Source of the DNA: Kitasatospora papulosa
GTDB taxonomy: Bacteria > Actinomycetota > Actinomycetes > Streptomycetales > Streptomycetaceae
Reading direction: 5' to 3'
Length of the DNA stretch: 64,000 bases
Assembly (NCBI RefSeq): GCF_000717245.1
Contig: NZ_JNYQ01000001.1
Location: 558,001-622,000 of the forward strand
Below are positions 17,150-25,646 of the stretch, piece after piece (within the stretch, counting starts at the first letter, position 1; each line of letters opens with the position of its first letter). The position numbers and the translations under genes were made by a program. The notes under the pieces were generated by a model, which saw only the letters and a list, made by a program, of their open reading frames with translations, searched no databases and was not told the origin of the DNA.

Positions 17150-18172
17150 ATGACTCAGTCACCCACACAGAAGCAGGCGACGGCCCGGATCAGCATTCCG
17201 GCCGCGCACCCCATGGTGATGCTCCTGGGGTCGGGCGATTCACTGCTGCGCGTGATCGAAACGGCGTTCCCGGCCGTCGACATCCATGTCCGGGGCAACG
17301 AGATCAGTGCGACGGGAGGGGCGACGGACGTCGCCCTGATCCAGCGCCTGTTCGACGAGATGGTGCTGGTGCTGCGCACCGGTCTGCCGATGACGGAGGA
17401 CGCTGTGGAACGCTCGATCGCCATGCTCAGGGCGAGCGGGAACGGCAACGGGGAGGGCGCGGAGACTCCCGCAGAGGTGCTCACCCAGAACATCCTCTCC
17501 AGCCGAGGCCGCACGATCCGCCCCAAGACGCTCAACCAGAAGCGCTACGTCGACGCGATCGACCAGCACACCATCGTCTTCGGTATCGGCCCCGCGGGCA
17601 CCGGCAAGACCTATCTCGCGATGGCCAAGGCGGTCCAGGCCCTGCAGTCCAAGCAGGTCAGCCGGATCATCCTGACCAGGCCCGCCGTCGAGGCGGGGGA
17701 GCGGCTCGGCTTCCTGCCCGGCACGCTCTTCGACAAGATCGACCCGTATCTGCGCCCGCTCTACGACGCCCTGCACGACATGCTCGACCCCGACTCGATC
17801 CCCCGCCTCATGGCGGCGGGCACGATCGAGGTCGCGCCGCTGGCCTACATGCGCGGTCGCACCCTGAACGACGCGTTCATCATCCTGGACGAGGCGCAGA
17901 ACACCAGCGCCGAGCAGATGAAGATGTTCCTCACCCGTCTCGGCTTCGACTCGAAGATCGTCATCACCGGTGACGTCACCCAGGTCGACCTCCCGACCGG
18001 CACGAAGAGCGGTCTGCGGCAGGTCCAGGAGATCCTGGACGGCGTCGAGGACGTGCACTTCTCCCGGCTCACCTCCCAGGATGTCGTCCGGCACAAGCTC
18101 GTCGGCCGTATCGTCGACGCGTACGAGAAGTACGACAACGCAGAGGGCCGTACCGGCCGCAACGGGAAGTAG
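17150..18172 (+). CDS. PhoH family ATPase
   Basis: The protein has 340 residues. After an N-terminal KH-like portion (VDIHVRGNEISATG) it has Walker A GPAGTGKTYLA, then LTRPAVEAGERLGFLPG and Walker B AFIILDEAQN. PhoH-like ATPases are commonly found beside ybeY and era and are linked to RNA or ribosome metabolism. The ATG at 17150 (MTQSPTQKQ) is chosen; ATG 17126 is also in frame but directly abuts GGGAGG, too close for good initiation. First gene of a likely phoH-ybeY-CNNM-yjbR-era operon. Confidence 0.93.
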   Translation: MTQSPTQKQATARISIPAAHPMVMLLGSGDSLLRVIETAFPAVDIHVRGNEISATGGATDVALIQRLFDEMVLVLRTGLPMTEDAVERSIAMLRASGNGNGEGAETPAEVLTQNILSSRGRTIRPKTLNQKRYVDAIDQHTIVFGIGPAGTGKTYLAMAKAVQALQSKQVSRIILTRPAVEAGERLGFLPGTLFDKIDPYLRPLYDALHDMLDPDSIPRLMAAGTIEVAPLAYMRGRTLNDAFIILDEAQNTSAEQMKMFLTRLGFDSKIVITGDVTQVDLPTGTKSGLRQVQEILDGVEDVHFSRLTSQDVVRHKLVGRIVDAYEKYDNAEGRTGRNGK

Positions 18173-18184
18173 TCGCAGCGCACC

Positions 18185-18682
18185 ATGTCGATCGACGTCA
18201 ACAACGAGTCCGGAACCGAGGTCGACGAGCAGGCGATCCTCGACATCGCCCGCTACGCCCTGGCCCGGATGCGGATCCATCCGCTGTCCGAACTCTCGGT
18301 GATCGTGGTGGACACCGCCGCCATGGAGCAGCTCCACATCCAGTGGATGGACCTCCCGGGCCCGACCGATGTCATGTCCTTCCCGATGGACGAGCTCCGT
18401 CCCCCGGCGAAGGACGACGAGGAGCCCCCGCAGGGGCTCCTCGGTGACATCGTGCTCTGCCCGGAGGTCGCCAAGAAGCAGGGCGAGGACGCCGAGACGC
18501 AGCACTCGATGGACGAGGAGCTCCAGCTCCTCACCGTCCACGGGGTGCTGCACCTCCTCGGGTACGACCACGAGGAGCCGGACGAGAAGGCCGCGATGTT
18601 CGGTCTCCAGGCGGCGATCGTCGACGGCTGGCGCGGCGAGCGCGGGCTGACCGGGCCGTCCCCCGCCCCCACCGTCTCGTGA
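18185..18682 (+). CDS. ybeY: Endoribonuclease YbeY, rRNA maturation factor
   Basis: The protein has 165 residues. The family zinc motif appears as HGVLHLLGYDH, with TDVMSFPMDE and LLGDIVLCPE upstream, as expected for YbeY, which acts in 16S rRNA 3'-end maturation and ribosome quality control. Position between phoH and a CNNM-type gene is conserved in bacteria. It starts 13 bp after the phoH stop, and its TGA overlaps the next GTG by 4 bp. Confidence 0.95.
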   Translation: MSIDVNNESGTEVDEQAILDIARYALARMRIHPLSELSVIVVDTAAMEQLHIQWMDLPGPTDVMSFPMDELRPPAKDDEEPPQGLLGDIVLCPEVAKKQGEDAETQHSMDEELQLLTVHGVLHLLGYDHEEPDEKAAMFGLQAAIVDGWRGERGLTGPSPAPTVS

Positions 18683-19962
18683 GCGTCCCCCTCATCTCCG
18701 GTGCCGTCCTGCTGATCGTCGTCGGCTGGCTCGCGGCCTGTGCCGAGGCGGGCATCGCGCGCACGTCCAGCTTCCGGGCGGCCGAGGCGGTACGGGCGGG
18801 GCGCCGGGGCAGCGCCAAGCTGGAGCAGGTCGCCGCCGACCCCACCCGCTATCTCAACGTCGCGCTCCTGGTGAGGGTCGCCTGCGAGATGTCGGCCGGG
18901 GTCCTCGTCACCTACGCCTGCCTCCAGGAGTTCACGGAGACCTGGCAGGCGCTGGCCCTCGCCATGGGCGTCATGGTCCTCGTCAGCTACGTCGCCATCG
19001 GGGTCTCGCCCCGCACCATCGGCCGCCAGCACCCGCTGAACACCGCCACGGCCGCGGCGTACGTGCTGCTGCCGCTGGCCAGGATCATGGGGCCGGTCCC
19101 GCAGCTGCTGATCCTCCTCGGCAACGCGCTGACCCCCGGCAAGGGATTCCGCAAGGGCCCCTTCGCCAGCGAGGCCGAACTGCGCGCGATGGTCGACCTC
19201 GCCGAGCAGGAGTCGCTCATCGAGGACGACGAACGCCGCATGGTGCACTCCGTCTTCGAGCTCGGCGACACCCTCGTGCGCGAGGTCATGGTGCCCCGCA
19301 CCGACCTGGTCTGCATCGAGCGGTACAAGACGGTCCGCCAGGCCCTGACCCTCGCGCTCCGCTCCGGCTTCTCCCGGATCCCGGTCACCGGGGAGAACGA
19401 GGACGACATCGTCGGGATCGTCTACCTCAAGGACCTGGTCCGCAAGACGCACATCAACCGGGAGGCCGAGGCGGACCTGGTCTCCACGGCGATGCGCCCC
19501 GCCGCGTTCGTCCCCGACACGAAGAACGCCGGTGACCTGCTGCGCGAGATGCAGCAGGAGCGCAGCCACGTCGCCGTCGTCATCGACGAGTACGGCGGCA
19601 CGGCCGGCATCGTCACCATCGAGGACATCCTCGAGGAGATCGTCGGCGAGATCACCGACGAGTACGACCGCGAACTCCCGCCGGTCCAGGAGCTGGAGAA
19701 CGGCTGCTTCCGGGTGACCGCCCGGCTCGACATCGGCGACCTCGGGGAGCTCTTCGGCCTCGACGCCTACGACGACGAGGACGTGGAGACGGTCGGCGGT
19801 CTGCTGGCGAAGGCGCTCGGGCGGGTCCCGATCTCCGGGGCCTCCTCGATCGTGGACCTCCCCGACGGGCGCAAGCTCCGCCTCACGGCGGAGTCCCCGG
19901 CGGGCCGCAGGAACAAGATCGTCACGGTGCTGGTGGAGCCGGAGGGAACGGAAGCCGTATGA
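18679..19962 (+). CDS. CNNM/CorC-type membrane protein (hemolysin family) with CBS pair
   Basis: The protein has 427 residues. The N-terminal DUF21 domain holds several membrane segments (VLLIVVGWLAACAEAG; LALAMGVMVLVSYVAIGV). It is followed by a CBS domain pair at about 205-335, including REVMVPRTDLV and VVIDEYGGTAGIVT, and a CorC/HlyC domain at about 345-425. The family is linked to Mg2+ or Co2+ transport or resistance; the name hemolysin is historical. The GTG start overlaps the ybeY stop, so coupled translation is likely. Confidence 0.92.
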   Translation: MSVPLISGAVLLIVVGWLAACAEAGIARTSSFRAAEAVRAGRRGSAKLEQVAADPTRYLNVALLVRVACEMSAGVLVTYACLQEFTETWQALALAMGVMVLVSYVAIGVSPRTIGRQHPLNTATAAAYVLLPLARIMGPVPQLLILLGNALTPGKGFRKGPFASEAELRAMVDLAEQESLIEDDERRMVHSVFELGDTLVREVMVPRTDLVCIERYKTVRQALTLALRSGFSRIPVTGENEDDIVGIVYLKDLVRKTHINREAEADLVSTAMRPAAFVPDTKNAGDLLREMQQERSHVAVVIDEYGGTAGIVTIEDILEEIVGEITDEYDRELPPVQELENGCFRVTARLDIGDLGELFGLDAYDDEDVETVGGLLAKALGRVPISGASSIVDLPDGRKLRLTAESPAGRRNKIVTVLVEPEGTEAV

Positions 19963-20312
19963 CGCCGCAGGAGTTGCGTTCGTTCTGCCTGGAGTTCAAC
20001 GCGAGCGCGGAGGAGTTCCCCTTCGGGCCGGAGACCTCCGTCTTCAAGGTCCTGGGAAAGATGTTCGCCCTCGGCGCGCTCGACGGACAGCCGCTGACGG
20101 TCAGCCTCAAGTGCGATCCGGACGAGGCGCTGCGGCTCCGCAAGGAGCACCCCGCGATCGTCCCCGGCTGGCATCTCAACAAGCGGCACTGGAACACCGT
20201 CACCGTCTCCGAACTCCCGGACCGGCTGGTCCGGGAGCTCGTGGAGGACAGCTACGACCTCGTGGTGGCCGGGCTCCCCAAGGCGGAACGCCTCCGCCTG
20301 GACCGGCCGTAG
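19959..20312 (+). CDS. MmcQ/YjbR family protein
   Basis: A protein of 117 residues resembling the YjbR fold (double-wing DNA-binding-like). It shows FPFGPETSVFKVLGKMFAL and WHLNKRHWNTV, both diagnostic of the family, whose biochemical role is unknown. The ATG overlaps the preceding TGA by 4 bp, so it belongs to the same operon. Confidence 0.88.
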   Translation: MTPQELRSFCLEFNASAEEFPFGPETSVFKVLGKMFALGALDGQPLTVSLKCDPDEALRLRKEHPAIVPGWHLNKRHWNTVTVSELPDRLVRELVEDSYDLVVAGLPKAERLRLDRP

Positions 20313-20397
20313 GCCCGGCGCGGCCAGATGTACCCCGCGCCGGGGTGAACGGACCCCGTCGCGGGGCAGGTGCCCTCCCACTTCGTATGCTCGGCGC

Positions 20398-20751
20398 ATG
20401 ACCGACAGCAACGACCTCGGCCCCGAGGACCGCAAGATCGTCACCCTGGCCCGCAGCGTCCGAGCCCGCAACGCCGTGCCCGAGGGCGCGGCGGTACGGG
20501 ACGAGACCGGACGCACGTACGCCGCCGGCACCGTGGCCCTGGAGTCGCTGAAACTCAGCGCACTGCAGACCGCCGTCGCCATGGCGGTGGCCGCCGGCGC
20601 CACGTCCCTGGAGGCGGCGGCCGTCGTCTCCGAGGCCGCCACCCCCTCCGACGCCGACCGCGCAGCCGTCCGTGACCTGGGCGGACCCGACACCCCGGTG
20701 CTGCTCGCGGGGCCCGACGGAGCACTCCGGTCCACGGTGACCGCGGGCTGA
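20398..20751 (+). CDS. Cytidine deaminase-like protein lacking zinc ligands
   Basis: The protein has 117 residues and is usually annotated as a cytidine deaminase by its fold (VRARNAVPEGAAVRDETGRTYAAGTV; LSALQTAVAMAVAAGA). The active-site motifs expected of the enzyme, C/H-A-E and PCxxC, are absent: no cysteine occurs anywhere and the PCxxC position reads LGGPDTPVLLAG. It is therefore unlikely to deaminate by the normal zinc mechanism. Similar degenerate proteins precede era in other actinobacteria as I recall, suggesting a retained non-catalytic role. An 85-bp gap separates it from the yjbR gene. Confidence 0.75.
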   Translation: MTDSNDLGPEDRKIVTLARSVRARNAVPEGAAVRDETGRTYAAGTVALESLKLSALQTAVAMAVAAGATSLEAAAVVSEAATPSDADRAAVRDLGGPDTPVLLAGPDGALRSTVTAG

Positions 20752-20811
20752 TCCGGGGCGGCGGCGCCCTGCTGTGCACCGCCGCCGCGCGGATCGGGGA
20801 GAATGGGCGCC

Positions 20812-21831
20812 ATGAGCGCTCGACCGAACACAGAAGCTGCTGCGCAGCAGGCTGAGAACACCGCCCCCCACCGGGCCGGCTTCGCCTGCTTCGTGGGCCG
20901 CCCCAACGCGGGCAAGTCCACCCTCACGAACGCTCTGGTCGGTCAGAAGGTGGCGATCACCTCCAACCGCCCCCAGACCACCCGGCACACGGTGCGGGGC
21001 ATCGTGCACCGTGACGACGCCCAGCTGATCCTGGTGGACACGCCCGGCCTCCACAAGCCGCGCACCCTGCTCGGGGAGCGGCTGAACGACGTCGTGCGGA
21101 CCACCTGGGCCGAGGTCGACGTCATCGGTTTCTGCCTGCCCGCCGACCAGAAGCTCGGCCCCGGCGACAAGTTCATCGTCAAGGAACTCGCCGGGATCAA
21201 GAAGACCCCGAAGATCGCGATCATCACCAAGACCGACCTCGTCGAGTCCAAGGCGCTCGCCGAGCAGCTGCTCGCCGTCTCCGCGCTGGCCGACGAGCTC
21301 GGCTTCGAGTGGGCCGAGATCATTCCTGTCTCCGCGGTCAAGGCGGAGCAGGAGGCGGGACGCGGTTCCTCGGACAGGAGCGGTGACGGGCGTGGGGCAG
21401 GCCAGGTGGACCTGCTCGCCGATCTCATCGCCCCGCTGCTGCCCGAGAGCCCCCCGCTCTATCCGGAGGGCGACCTCACCGACGAGCCCGAGATGGTCAT
21501 GGTCGCGGAGCTCATCCGCGAGGCCGCGCTCGAAGGCGTACGGGACGAGCTGCCGCACTCCATCGCGGTCGTCGTCGAGGAGATGCTGCCCCGCGAGGAC
21601 CGTCCGGCGGACAAGCCGCTGCTGGACATCCACGCGAACGTCTACATCGAGCGGCCCAGCCAGAAGGGCATCATCATCGGCCCGAAGGGGAAGCGGCTCA
21701 AGGACGTCGGCACGAAGTCGCGCAAGCACATCGAGGCGCTGCTCGGCACCCCGGTCTTCCTCGACCTGCACGTGAAGGTCGCCAAGGACTGGCAGCGCGA
21801 CCCCAAGCAGCTGCGCAAGCTCGGATTCTGA
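20812..21831 (+). CDS. era: GTPase Era
   Basis: The protein has 339 residues. The G domain shows GRPNAGKSTLTNALVG (G1), TRHTVRG (G2), VDTPGLHKPR (G3) and TKTDLV (G4). It is followed by a C-terminal KH domain with KGIIIGPKGKRLKDVG, which binds the 3' end of 16S rRNA. Era is needed for 30S maturation, matching its neighbour ybeY. The ATG at 20812 is preferred; ATG 20803 is in frame but leaves only 2 nt to the purine-rich GGGGAGA. An insertion of about 15 residues (QEAGRGSSDRSGDGRGAG) follows G5. Confidence 0.95.
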   Translation: MSARPNTEAAAQQAENTAPHRAGFACFVGRPNAGKSTLTNALVGQKVAITSNRPQTTRHTVRGIVHRDDAQLILVDTPGLHKPRTLLGERLNDVVRTTWAEVDVIGFCLPADQKLGPGDKFIVKELAGIKKTPKIAIITKTDLVESKALAEQLLAVSALADELGFEWAEIIPVSAVKAEQEAGRGSSDRSGDGRGAGQVDLLADLIAPLLPESPPLYPEGDLTDEPEMVMVAELIREAALEGVRDELPHSIAVVVEEMLPREDRPADKPLLDIHANVYIERPSQKGIIIGPKGKRLKDVGTKSRKHIEALLGTPVFLDLHVKVAKDWQRDPKQLRKLGF

Positions 21832-21838
21832 GCGAGAA

Positions 21839-21883
21839 CCCCTGGGCCGTGCCCCGCCTGCGGTGCGGGGCACGGCCCAGGGG
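21839..21883. terminator. Bidirectional hairpin terminator between era and the emfourin gene
   Basis: A perfect 19-bp stem (21839-21857 with 21865-21883) and a 7-nt loop. It sits between convergent genes and can serve both. Confidence 0.85.
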
Positions 21884-21906
21884 TGTACGTCCTCGGGACC
21901 CGAGGG

Positions 21907-22173
21907 CTACGCGCCCTCCTTCAGCACCCGGGAGATCAGCGTCCGCTGCTCCGGGGTGAGCCGAGGGTCCGCGCAGTCGACCGTCCGGTCGCCCACCGTG
22001 ATCCGGTAGCGGAAACCGTCGGGTACTCCCGCGGGCGGCCCGCCCCGCGAGGAGTCGAGCACGGCCTCGGCCAGAGCCTCCCATTCCGAGGCGTCGGGCT
22101 GTCCCGAGGTGTCGATCTCACCGTGGCGCGCGATACCGGCGAACCCGCCGGTCCGGCTCACCTGAATACGCAT
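21907..22173 (-). CDS. Emfourin-type protealysin inhibitor
   Basis: A small protein of 88 residues: MRIQVSRTGGFAGIAR, then DTSGQPDASEWEALAEAV and PDGFRYRITVGD. These match the emfourin family, proteinaceous inhibitors of protealysin-like M4 metallopeptidases that are normally encoded next to the protease. Here the gene lies 75 bp downstream of an M4 protease gene on the same strand. No signal peptide is visible, consistent with an intracellular inhibitor that protects the producer from its own enzyme. Confidence 0.85.
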   Translation of the reverse strand: MRIQVSRTGGFAGIARHGEIDTSGQPDASEWEALAEAVLDSSRGGPPAGVPDGFRYRITVGDRTVDCADPRLTPEQRTLISRVLKEGA

Positions 22174-22248
22174 GCGTCTGGCTCCTGCCTGCCCCGTCCG
22201 GACGGCCCTGCCCGTATCTACCCGGTCGCCGGGCGGCTATCCACCCGG

Positions 22249-23325
22249 TCACCGGGTCGGCACACCCACCTCCGACCACGCCTTGAGGACGGCTTCGGCC
22301 TCGTCGCCCTCCCCGAACCTCTGCTGCGCCGCCTTGACGGTGAGCCTGGCGAAGTCCGTGAAGGACGCGTCCTGGGCCAGCTCGCCGCCGGTCAGCACGT
22401 CGAACCAGATCCGTCCGGCCCGCTCCCAGGCGTTGCCGCCGAGGGCCGTCGCCAGCAGGTAGAAGGCGCGGTTGGGGATGCCGGAGTTGATGTGGACCCC
22501 GCCGTTGTCCTCGTCCGTGTCGACGTAGTCGTCCATCGAGGCGGGCTGCGGGTCCTTGCCGAGCACGTCGTCGTCGTACGCCGTGCCCGGGGCCTTCATC
22601 GAGCGCAGCGCGACCCCACTGACCCGTGGGGCGAGCAGCCCGGCGCCGATCAGCCAGTCGCCCTGGTCCGCGCTCTGGCCCAGCGAGTACTGCTTGACCA
22701 GGGAGCCGAAGACGTCCGACACCGACTCGTTCAGCGCGCCTGACTGGCCTTCGTACGCCAGGTTGGCCGTGTACTGGGTGAGCCCGTGCGCCAGTTCGTG
22801 GGCGATGACGTCGATCGCGATGGTGAAGTCGAGGAAGATCTCGCCGTCGCCGTCCCCGAAGACCATCTGCTCGCCGTCGAAGAAGGCGTTGTTGTACTTC
22901 TCGTCGTAGTGCACGGAGCCGACGAGCGGGAGGCCCTTGCCGTCGATCGAGCTGCGGCCGTACTCGGTGAGCAGCAGGTCGAAGGTGGCGCCGAGCCCCG
23001 CGTACGCGCGGTTGACGCTGGCGTCCCGGGTCGGGTCGTCGCCCTCGTCACGGACCTTGACGCCCGGCAGGTCCGTGCCGTGGCGGCAGTCGTACAGGGT
23101 GCGGTGGGGCTTGCTGGGAACCGCGGCCGAGGTGCGGGCGGCCTGCGGTGTCCAGGCGAGCGCGGTCACGCGCCGATGGTGGCGCCGGGCCCCGTCGGCC
23201 TCCAGGGTGCGCCGTGCGGGATCGGCCAGGAGCGGGTCGTCGGCCTGGGACAGCTTGTCGAGGACGTGGGGCGGCACGATGGTGCAGAAGACGGGCTGGA
23301 GCCCGTTGTTCGGTCGAGGCTGCAT
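22249..23325 (-). CDS. Protealysin-like M4 family metallopeptidase
   Basis: The protein has 358 residues. A short N-terminal segment (PVFCTIVPPHVLDKL) matches the brief propeptide of protealysin-like enzymes, and no signal peptide is seen. Zinc ligands are in HELAHG, and the third ligand glutamate is in GALNESVSD. NGGVHINSGIPNRAFY is the thermolysin-type substrate histidine region. It should be an active thermolysin-fold protease; export may be unconventional. The adjacent emfourin gene makes a protease-inhibitor pair. Confidence 0.92.
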   Translation of the reverse strand: MQPRPNNGLQPVFCTIVPPHVLDKLSQADDPLLADPARRTLEADGARRHHRRVTALAWTPQAARTSAAVPSKPHRTLYDCRHGTDLPGVKVRDEGDDPTRDASVNRAYAGLGATFDLLLTEYGRSSIDGKGLPLVGSVHYDEKYNNAFFDGEQMVFGDGDGEIFLDFTIAIDVIAHELAHGLTQYTANLAYEGQSGALNESVSDVFGSLVKQYSLGQSADQGDWLIGAGLLAPRVSGVALRSMKAPGTAYDDDVLGKDPQPASMDDYVDTDEDNGGVHINSGIPNRAFYLLATALGGNAWERAGRIWFDVLTGGELAQDASFTDFARLTVKAAQQRFGEGDEAEAVLKAWSEVGVPTR

Positions 23326-23389
23326 GCATTCGACTGTGGCACTCCGTCATCGCGCTGTCACTGGTTGCGATCGCGATTGACGAAATGGA

Positions 23390-23401
23390 GTGATGTATCA
23401 C
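23390..23401. promoter_or_regulatory. Palindrome upstream of the M4 protease gene
   Basis: GTGATGTATCAC is a palindrome with 5-bp arms, 65 bp upstream of the protease start and in a locally AT-richer stretch. It could be an operator, but no regulator gene is adjacent. The rest of 23326-23483 holds the divergent promoter region of leuA. Confidence 0.3.
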
Positions 23402-23483
23402 CGTTCTGTCCCCATGGGCCCCCGATCCCGCATACTGATACGGACCGACGCACCAGGCTCCCCTCGGTTAGTGTTGCCGCATC

Positions 23484-23531
23484 ATGCGTTTCGGGCTGCT
23501 CCTTCTTAGCTGCCGCGGCGAGGGCCTGTAG
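23484..23531 (+). CDS. leuA leader peptide
   Basis: A 15-residue ORF, MRFGLLLLSCRGEGL, ending 86 bp before leuA. Four consecutive leucine codons (CTG CTC CTT CTT) are the hallmark of attenuation by leucine supply. Ribosome stalling on the leucine run would alter folding of the following GC-rich leader. A leader of this form ahead of leuA has been predicted in streptomycetes by comparative studies. It is too short for ordinary gene calling. Confidence 0.85.
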   Translation: MRFGLLLLSCRGEGL

Positions 23532-23617
23532 TCGTAGGCCGGCTCCCTCCCCGCGGAGTTCGCTGTTGCAGCGACACAGTCGGCCGCCCCTGCTGGACCT
23601 CAGAGGAGCCGTACGCC

Positions 23618-25411
23618 ATGACCGCAGTGAATCCCCCCGCGCGCACCGATGCCGACACTGAACCCGTCGGCGGCCCGACGCCGGTGACGAACGCGAAGCA
23701 GCTGCAGAAGCCGTCCGGGATGCCGGTCCACAAGTACCGCGGCTACGAGGCCGTCGACATCGCCGACCGCACGTGGCCGGACAACCGCATCACCGTGGCG
23801 CCCCGCTGGCTGTCCACCGACCTGCGGGACGGCAACCAGGCCCTGATCGACCCGATGTCACCGGCCCGCAAGCGCGAGATGTTCGACCTGCTCGTACGCA
23901 TGGGCTACAAGGAGATCGAGGTCGGCTTCCCGTCCTCCGGCGAGACCGACTTCGCGTTCGTACGCTCGATCATCGAAGAGGGCGCGATCCCCGAGGACGT
24001 GACGATCTCCGTCCTGACGCAGGCCCGTGAGGAACTGATCGAGCGGACCGTCGAGTCGCTGGTCGGTGCCCGGCGCGCCACCGTCCACCTGTACAACGCC
24101 ACCGCCCCCACCTTTCGCCGTGTGGTCTTCCGCGGCTCGAAGGAGGAGGTCAAGCAGATCGCCGTGGACGGCACCCGGCTGGTCATGGAGTACGCCGACA
24201 AGATCCTGGGCGACGAGACGATCTTCGGCTACCAGTACAGCCCCGAGATCTTCACCGACACCGAGCTGGACTTCGCCCTGGAGGTCTGCGAGGCCGTCTG
24301 CGACGTCTGGCAGCCCGAGGAGGGCCGCGAGATCATCCTCAACCTGCCCGCCACCGTGGAGCGTTCGACGCCCTCCACCCACGCGGACCGGTTCGAGTGG
24401 ATGTCCCGCAACCTGACCCGCCGCCCGTACGTCTGCCTGTCGGTCCACCCGCACAACGACCGCGGCACCGCCGTCGCCGCCGCCGAACTGGCCATCATGG
24501 CCGGCGCCGACCGCATCGAGGGCTGCCTGTTCGGCCAGGGCGAGCGCACCGGCAACGTCGACCTGGTCACCCTGGGCATGAACCTGTTCTCCCAGGGCGT
24601 CGACCCGCAGATCGACTTCTCGCAGATCGACGAGATCCGCCGCACCAGCGAGTACTGCAACCAGATGGAGGTCCACCCGCGCCACCCCTACGCGGGCGAC
24701 CTGGTCTACACCGCCTTCTCCGGCTCCCACCAGGACGCCATCAAGAAGGGCTTCGACGCCATGGAGGCCGACGCGGCCGCCCGGGGCGTGACCGTCGACG
24801 ACATCGAGTGGGCGGTGCCGTACCTGCCGATCGACCCCAAGGACGTGGGCCGCTCCTACGAGGCCGTCATCCGGGTCAACTCGCAGTCCGGCAAGGGCGG
24901 GATCGCCTACGTCCTGAAGAACGACCACAAGCTGGACCTGCCGCGCCGGATGCAGATCGAATTCTCCCGGATCATTCAGGCCAAGACCGACGCCGAGGGC
25001 GGCGAGGTCACGCCGACCCAGATCTGGTCGACCTTCCGGGACGAGTACCTGCCGAGCCCCGAGAACGCCTGGGGACGCGTGCAGATCCGCTCCGGTCAGA
25101 CGACCACCGGGAGCGACGGCCAGGACACCATCACCGTCGAGGCCACCGTCGACGGCACGGACACGGTGCTGACCGGCACGGGCAACGGCCCGATCTCCGC
25201 TTTCTTCGAGGCGCTGCAGGCCATCGGTATCGACGCCCGTCTGCTGGACTACACCGAGCACACGATGAGCGAGGGCGCGAGCGCCCAGGCCGCCTCCTAC
25301 ATCGAGTGCGCGATCGACGGCAGGGTGCTGTGGGGCATCGGCATCGACGCCAACACCACCCGTGCCTCGCTCAAGGCGGTCGTCTCCGCGGTCAACCGCG
25401 CGACCCGCTGA
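23618..25411 (+). CDS. leuA: 2-isopropylmalate synthase
   Basis: The protein has 597 residues. The catalytic HMGL-like TIM barrel contains STDLRDGNQALIDPM, GYKEIEVGFPSSGETDF, and CLSVHPHNDRGTAVAAAELA with metal-binding histidines. The C-terminal regulatory domain (about 450-597) mediates leucine feedback inhibition. It condenses acetyl-CoA with 2-oxoisovalerate, the first committed step of leucine synthesis. The length fits the long actinobacterial type. The ATG at 23618 follows a GAGGAG site, and the leader peptide at 23484 implies attenuation. Confidence 0.96.
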   Translation: MTAVNPPARTDADTEPVGGPTPVTNAKQLQKPSGMPVHKYRGYEAVDIADRTWPDNRITVAPRWLSTDLRDGNQALIDPMSPARKREMFDLLVRMGYKEIEVGFPSSGETDFAFVRSIIEEGAIPEDVTISVLTQAREELIERTVESLVGARRATVHLYNATAPTFRRVVFRGSKEEVKQIAVDGTRLVMEYADKILGDETIFGYQYSPEIFTDTELDFALEVCEAVCDVWQPEEGREIILNLPATVERSTPSTHADRFEWMSRNLTRRPYVCLSVHPHNDRGTAVAAAELAIMAGADRIEGCLFGQGERTGNVDLVTLGMNLFSQGVDPQIDFSQIDEIRRTSEYCNQMEVHPRHPYAGDLVYTAFSGSHQDAIKKGFDAMEADAAARGVTVDDIEWAVPYLPIDPKDVGRSYEAVIRVNSQSGKGGIAYVLKNDHKLDLPRRMQIEFSRIIQAKTDAEGGEVTPTQIWSTFRDEYLPSPENAWGRVQIRSGQTTTGSDGQDTITVEATVDGTDTVLTGTGNGPISAFFEALQAIGIDARLLDYTEHTMSEGASAQAASYIECAIDGRVLWGIGIDANTTRASLKAVVSAVNRATR

Positions 25412-25473
25412 CCGCCGCAGTCGGCATTCCGGACAAACGCCGGATACGCCCCTGAACCGCATGGCCCGAGAGT

Positions 25474-25500
25474 CCCGCCCACCCGTCGAGGGTGGGCGGG
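25474..25500 (+). terminator. Hairpin terminator after leuA
   Basis: An 11-bp perfect stem (25474-25484 with 25490-25500) and 5-nt loop, 62 bp past the leuA stop. Confidence 0.75.
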
Positions 25501-25541
25501 GTTCGGCCATATCCGGGTGTTGTGACGTCCGGGATGCTGAC

Positions 25542-25560
25542 GCCACATCACGCATGTGGC
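25542..25560. promoter_or_regulatory. Inverted repeat upstream of the TerB-like gene
   Basis: GCCACAT-N5-ATGTGGC is a perfect 7-bp inverted repeat, and a further ATGTGGC half-copy lies near 25582. Placement 87 bp before the TerB-like start fits an operator, but the regulator is unknown. Confidence 0.4.
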
Positions 25561-25646
25561 TAACATCACGTCCAACGCGGCAATGTGGCCGCGGGGTCAC
25601 CTCCCGTGCCCGCAAGGCGTACGGGGGAGTCACGGAGGTGTGCGAC

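Noticed and set aside
22174..22248. Repeated ACCCGGT-type motifs between emfourin and the M4 protease
   Set aside because: Short and imperfect; not distinguishable from background composition.
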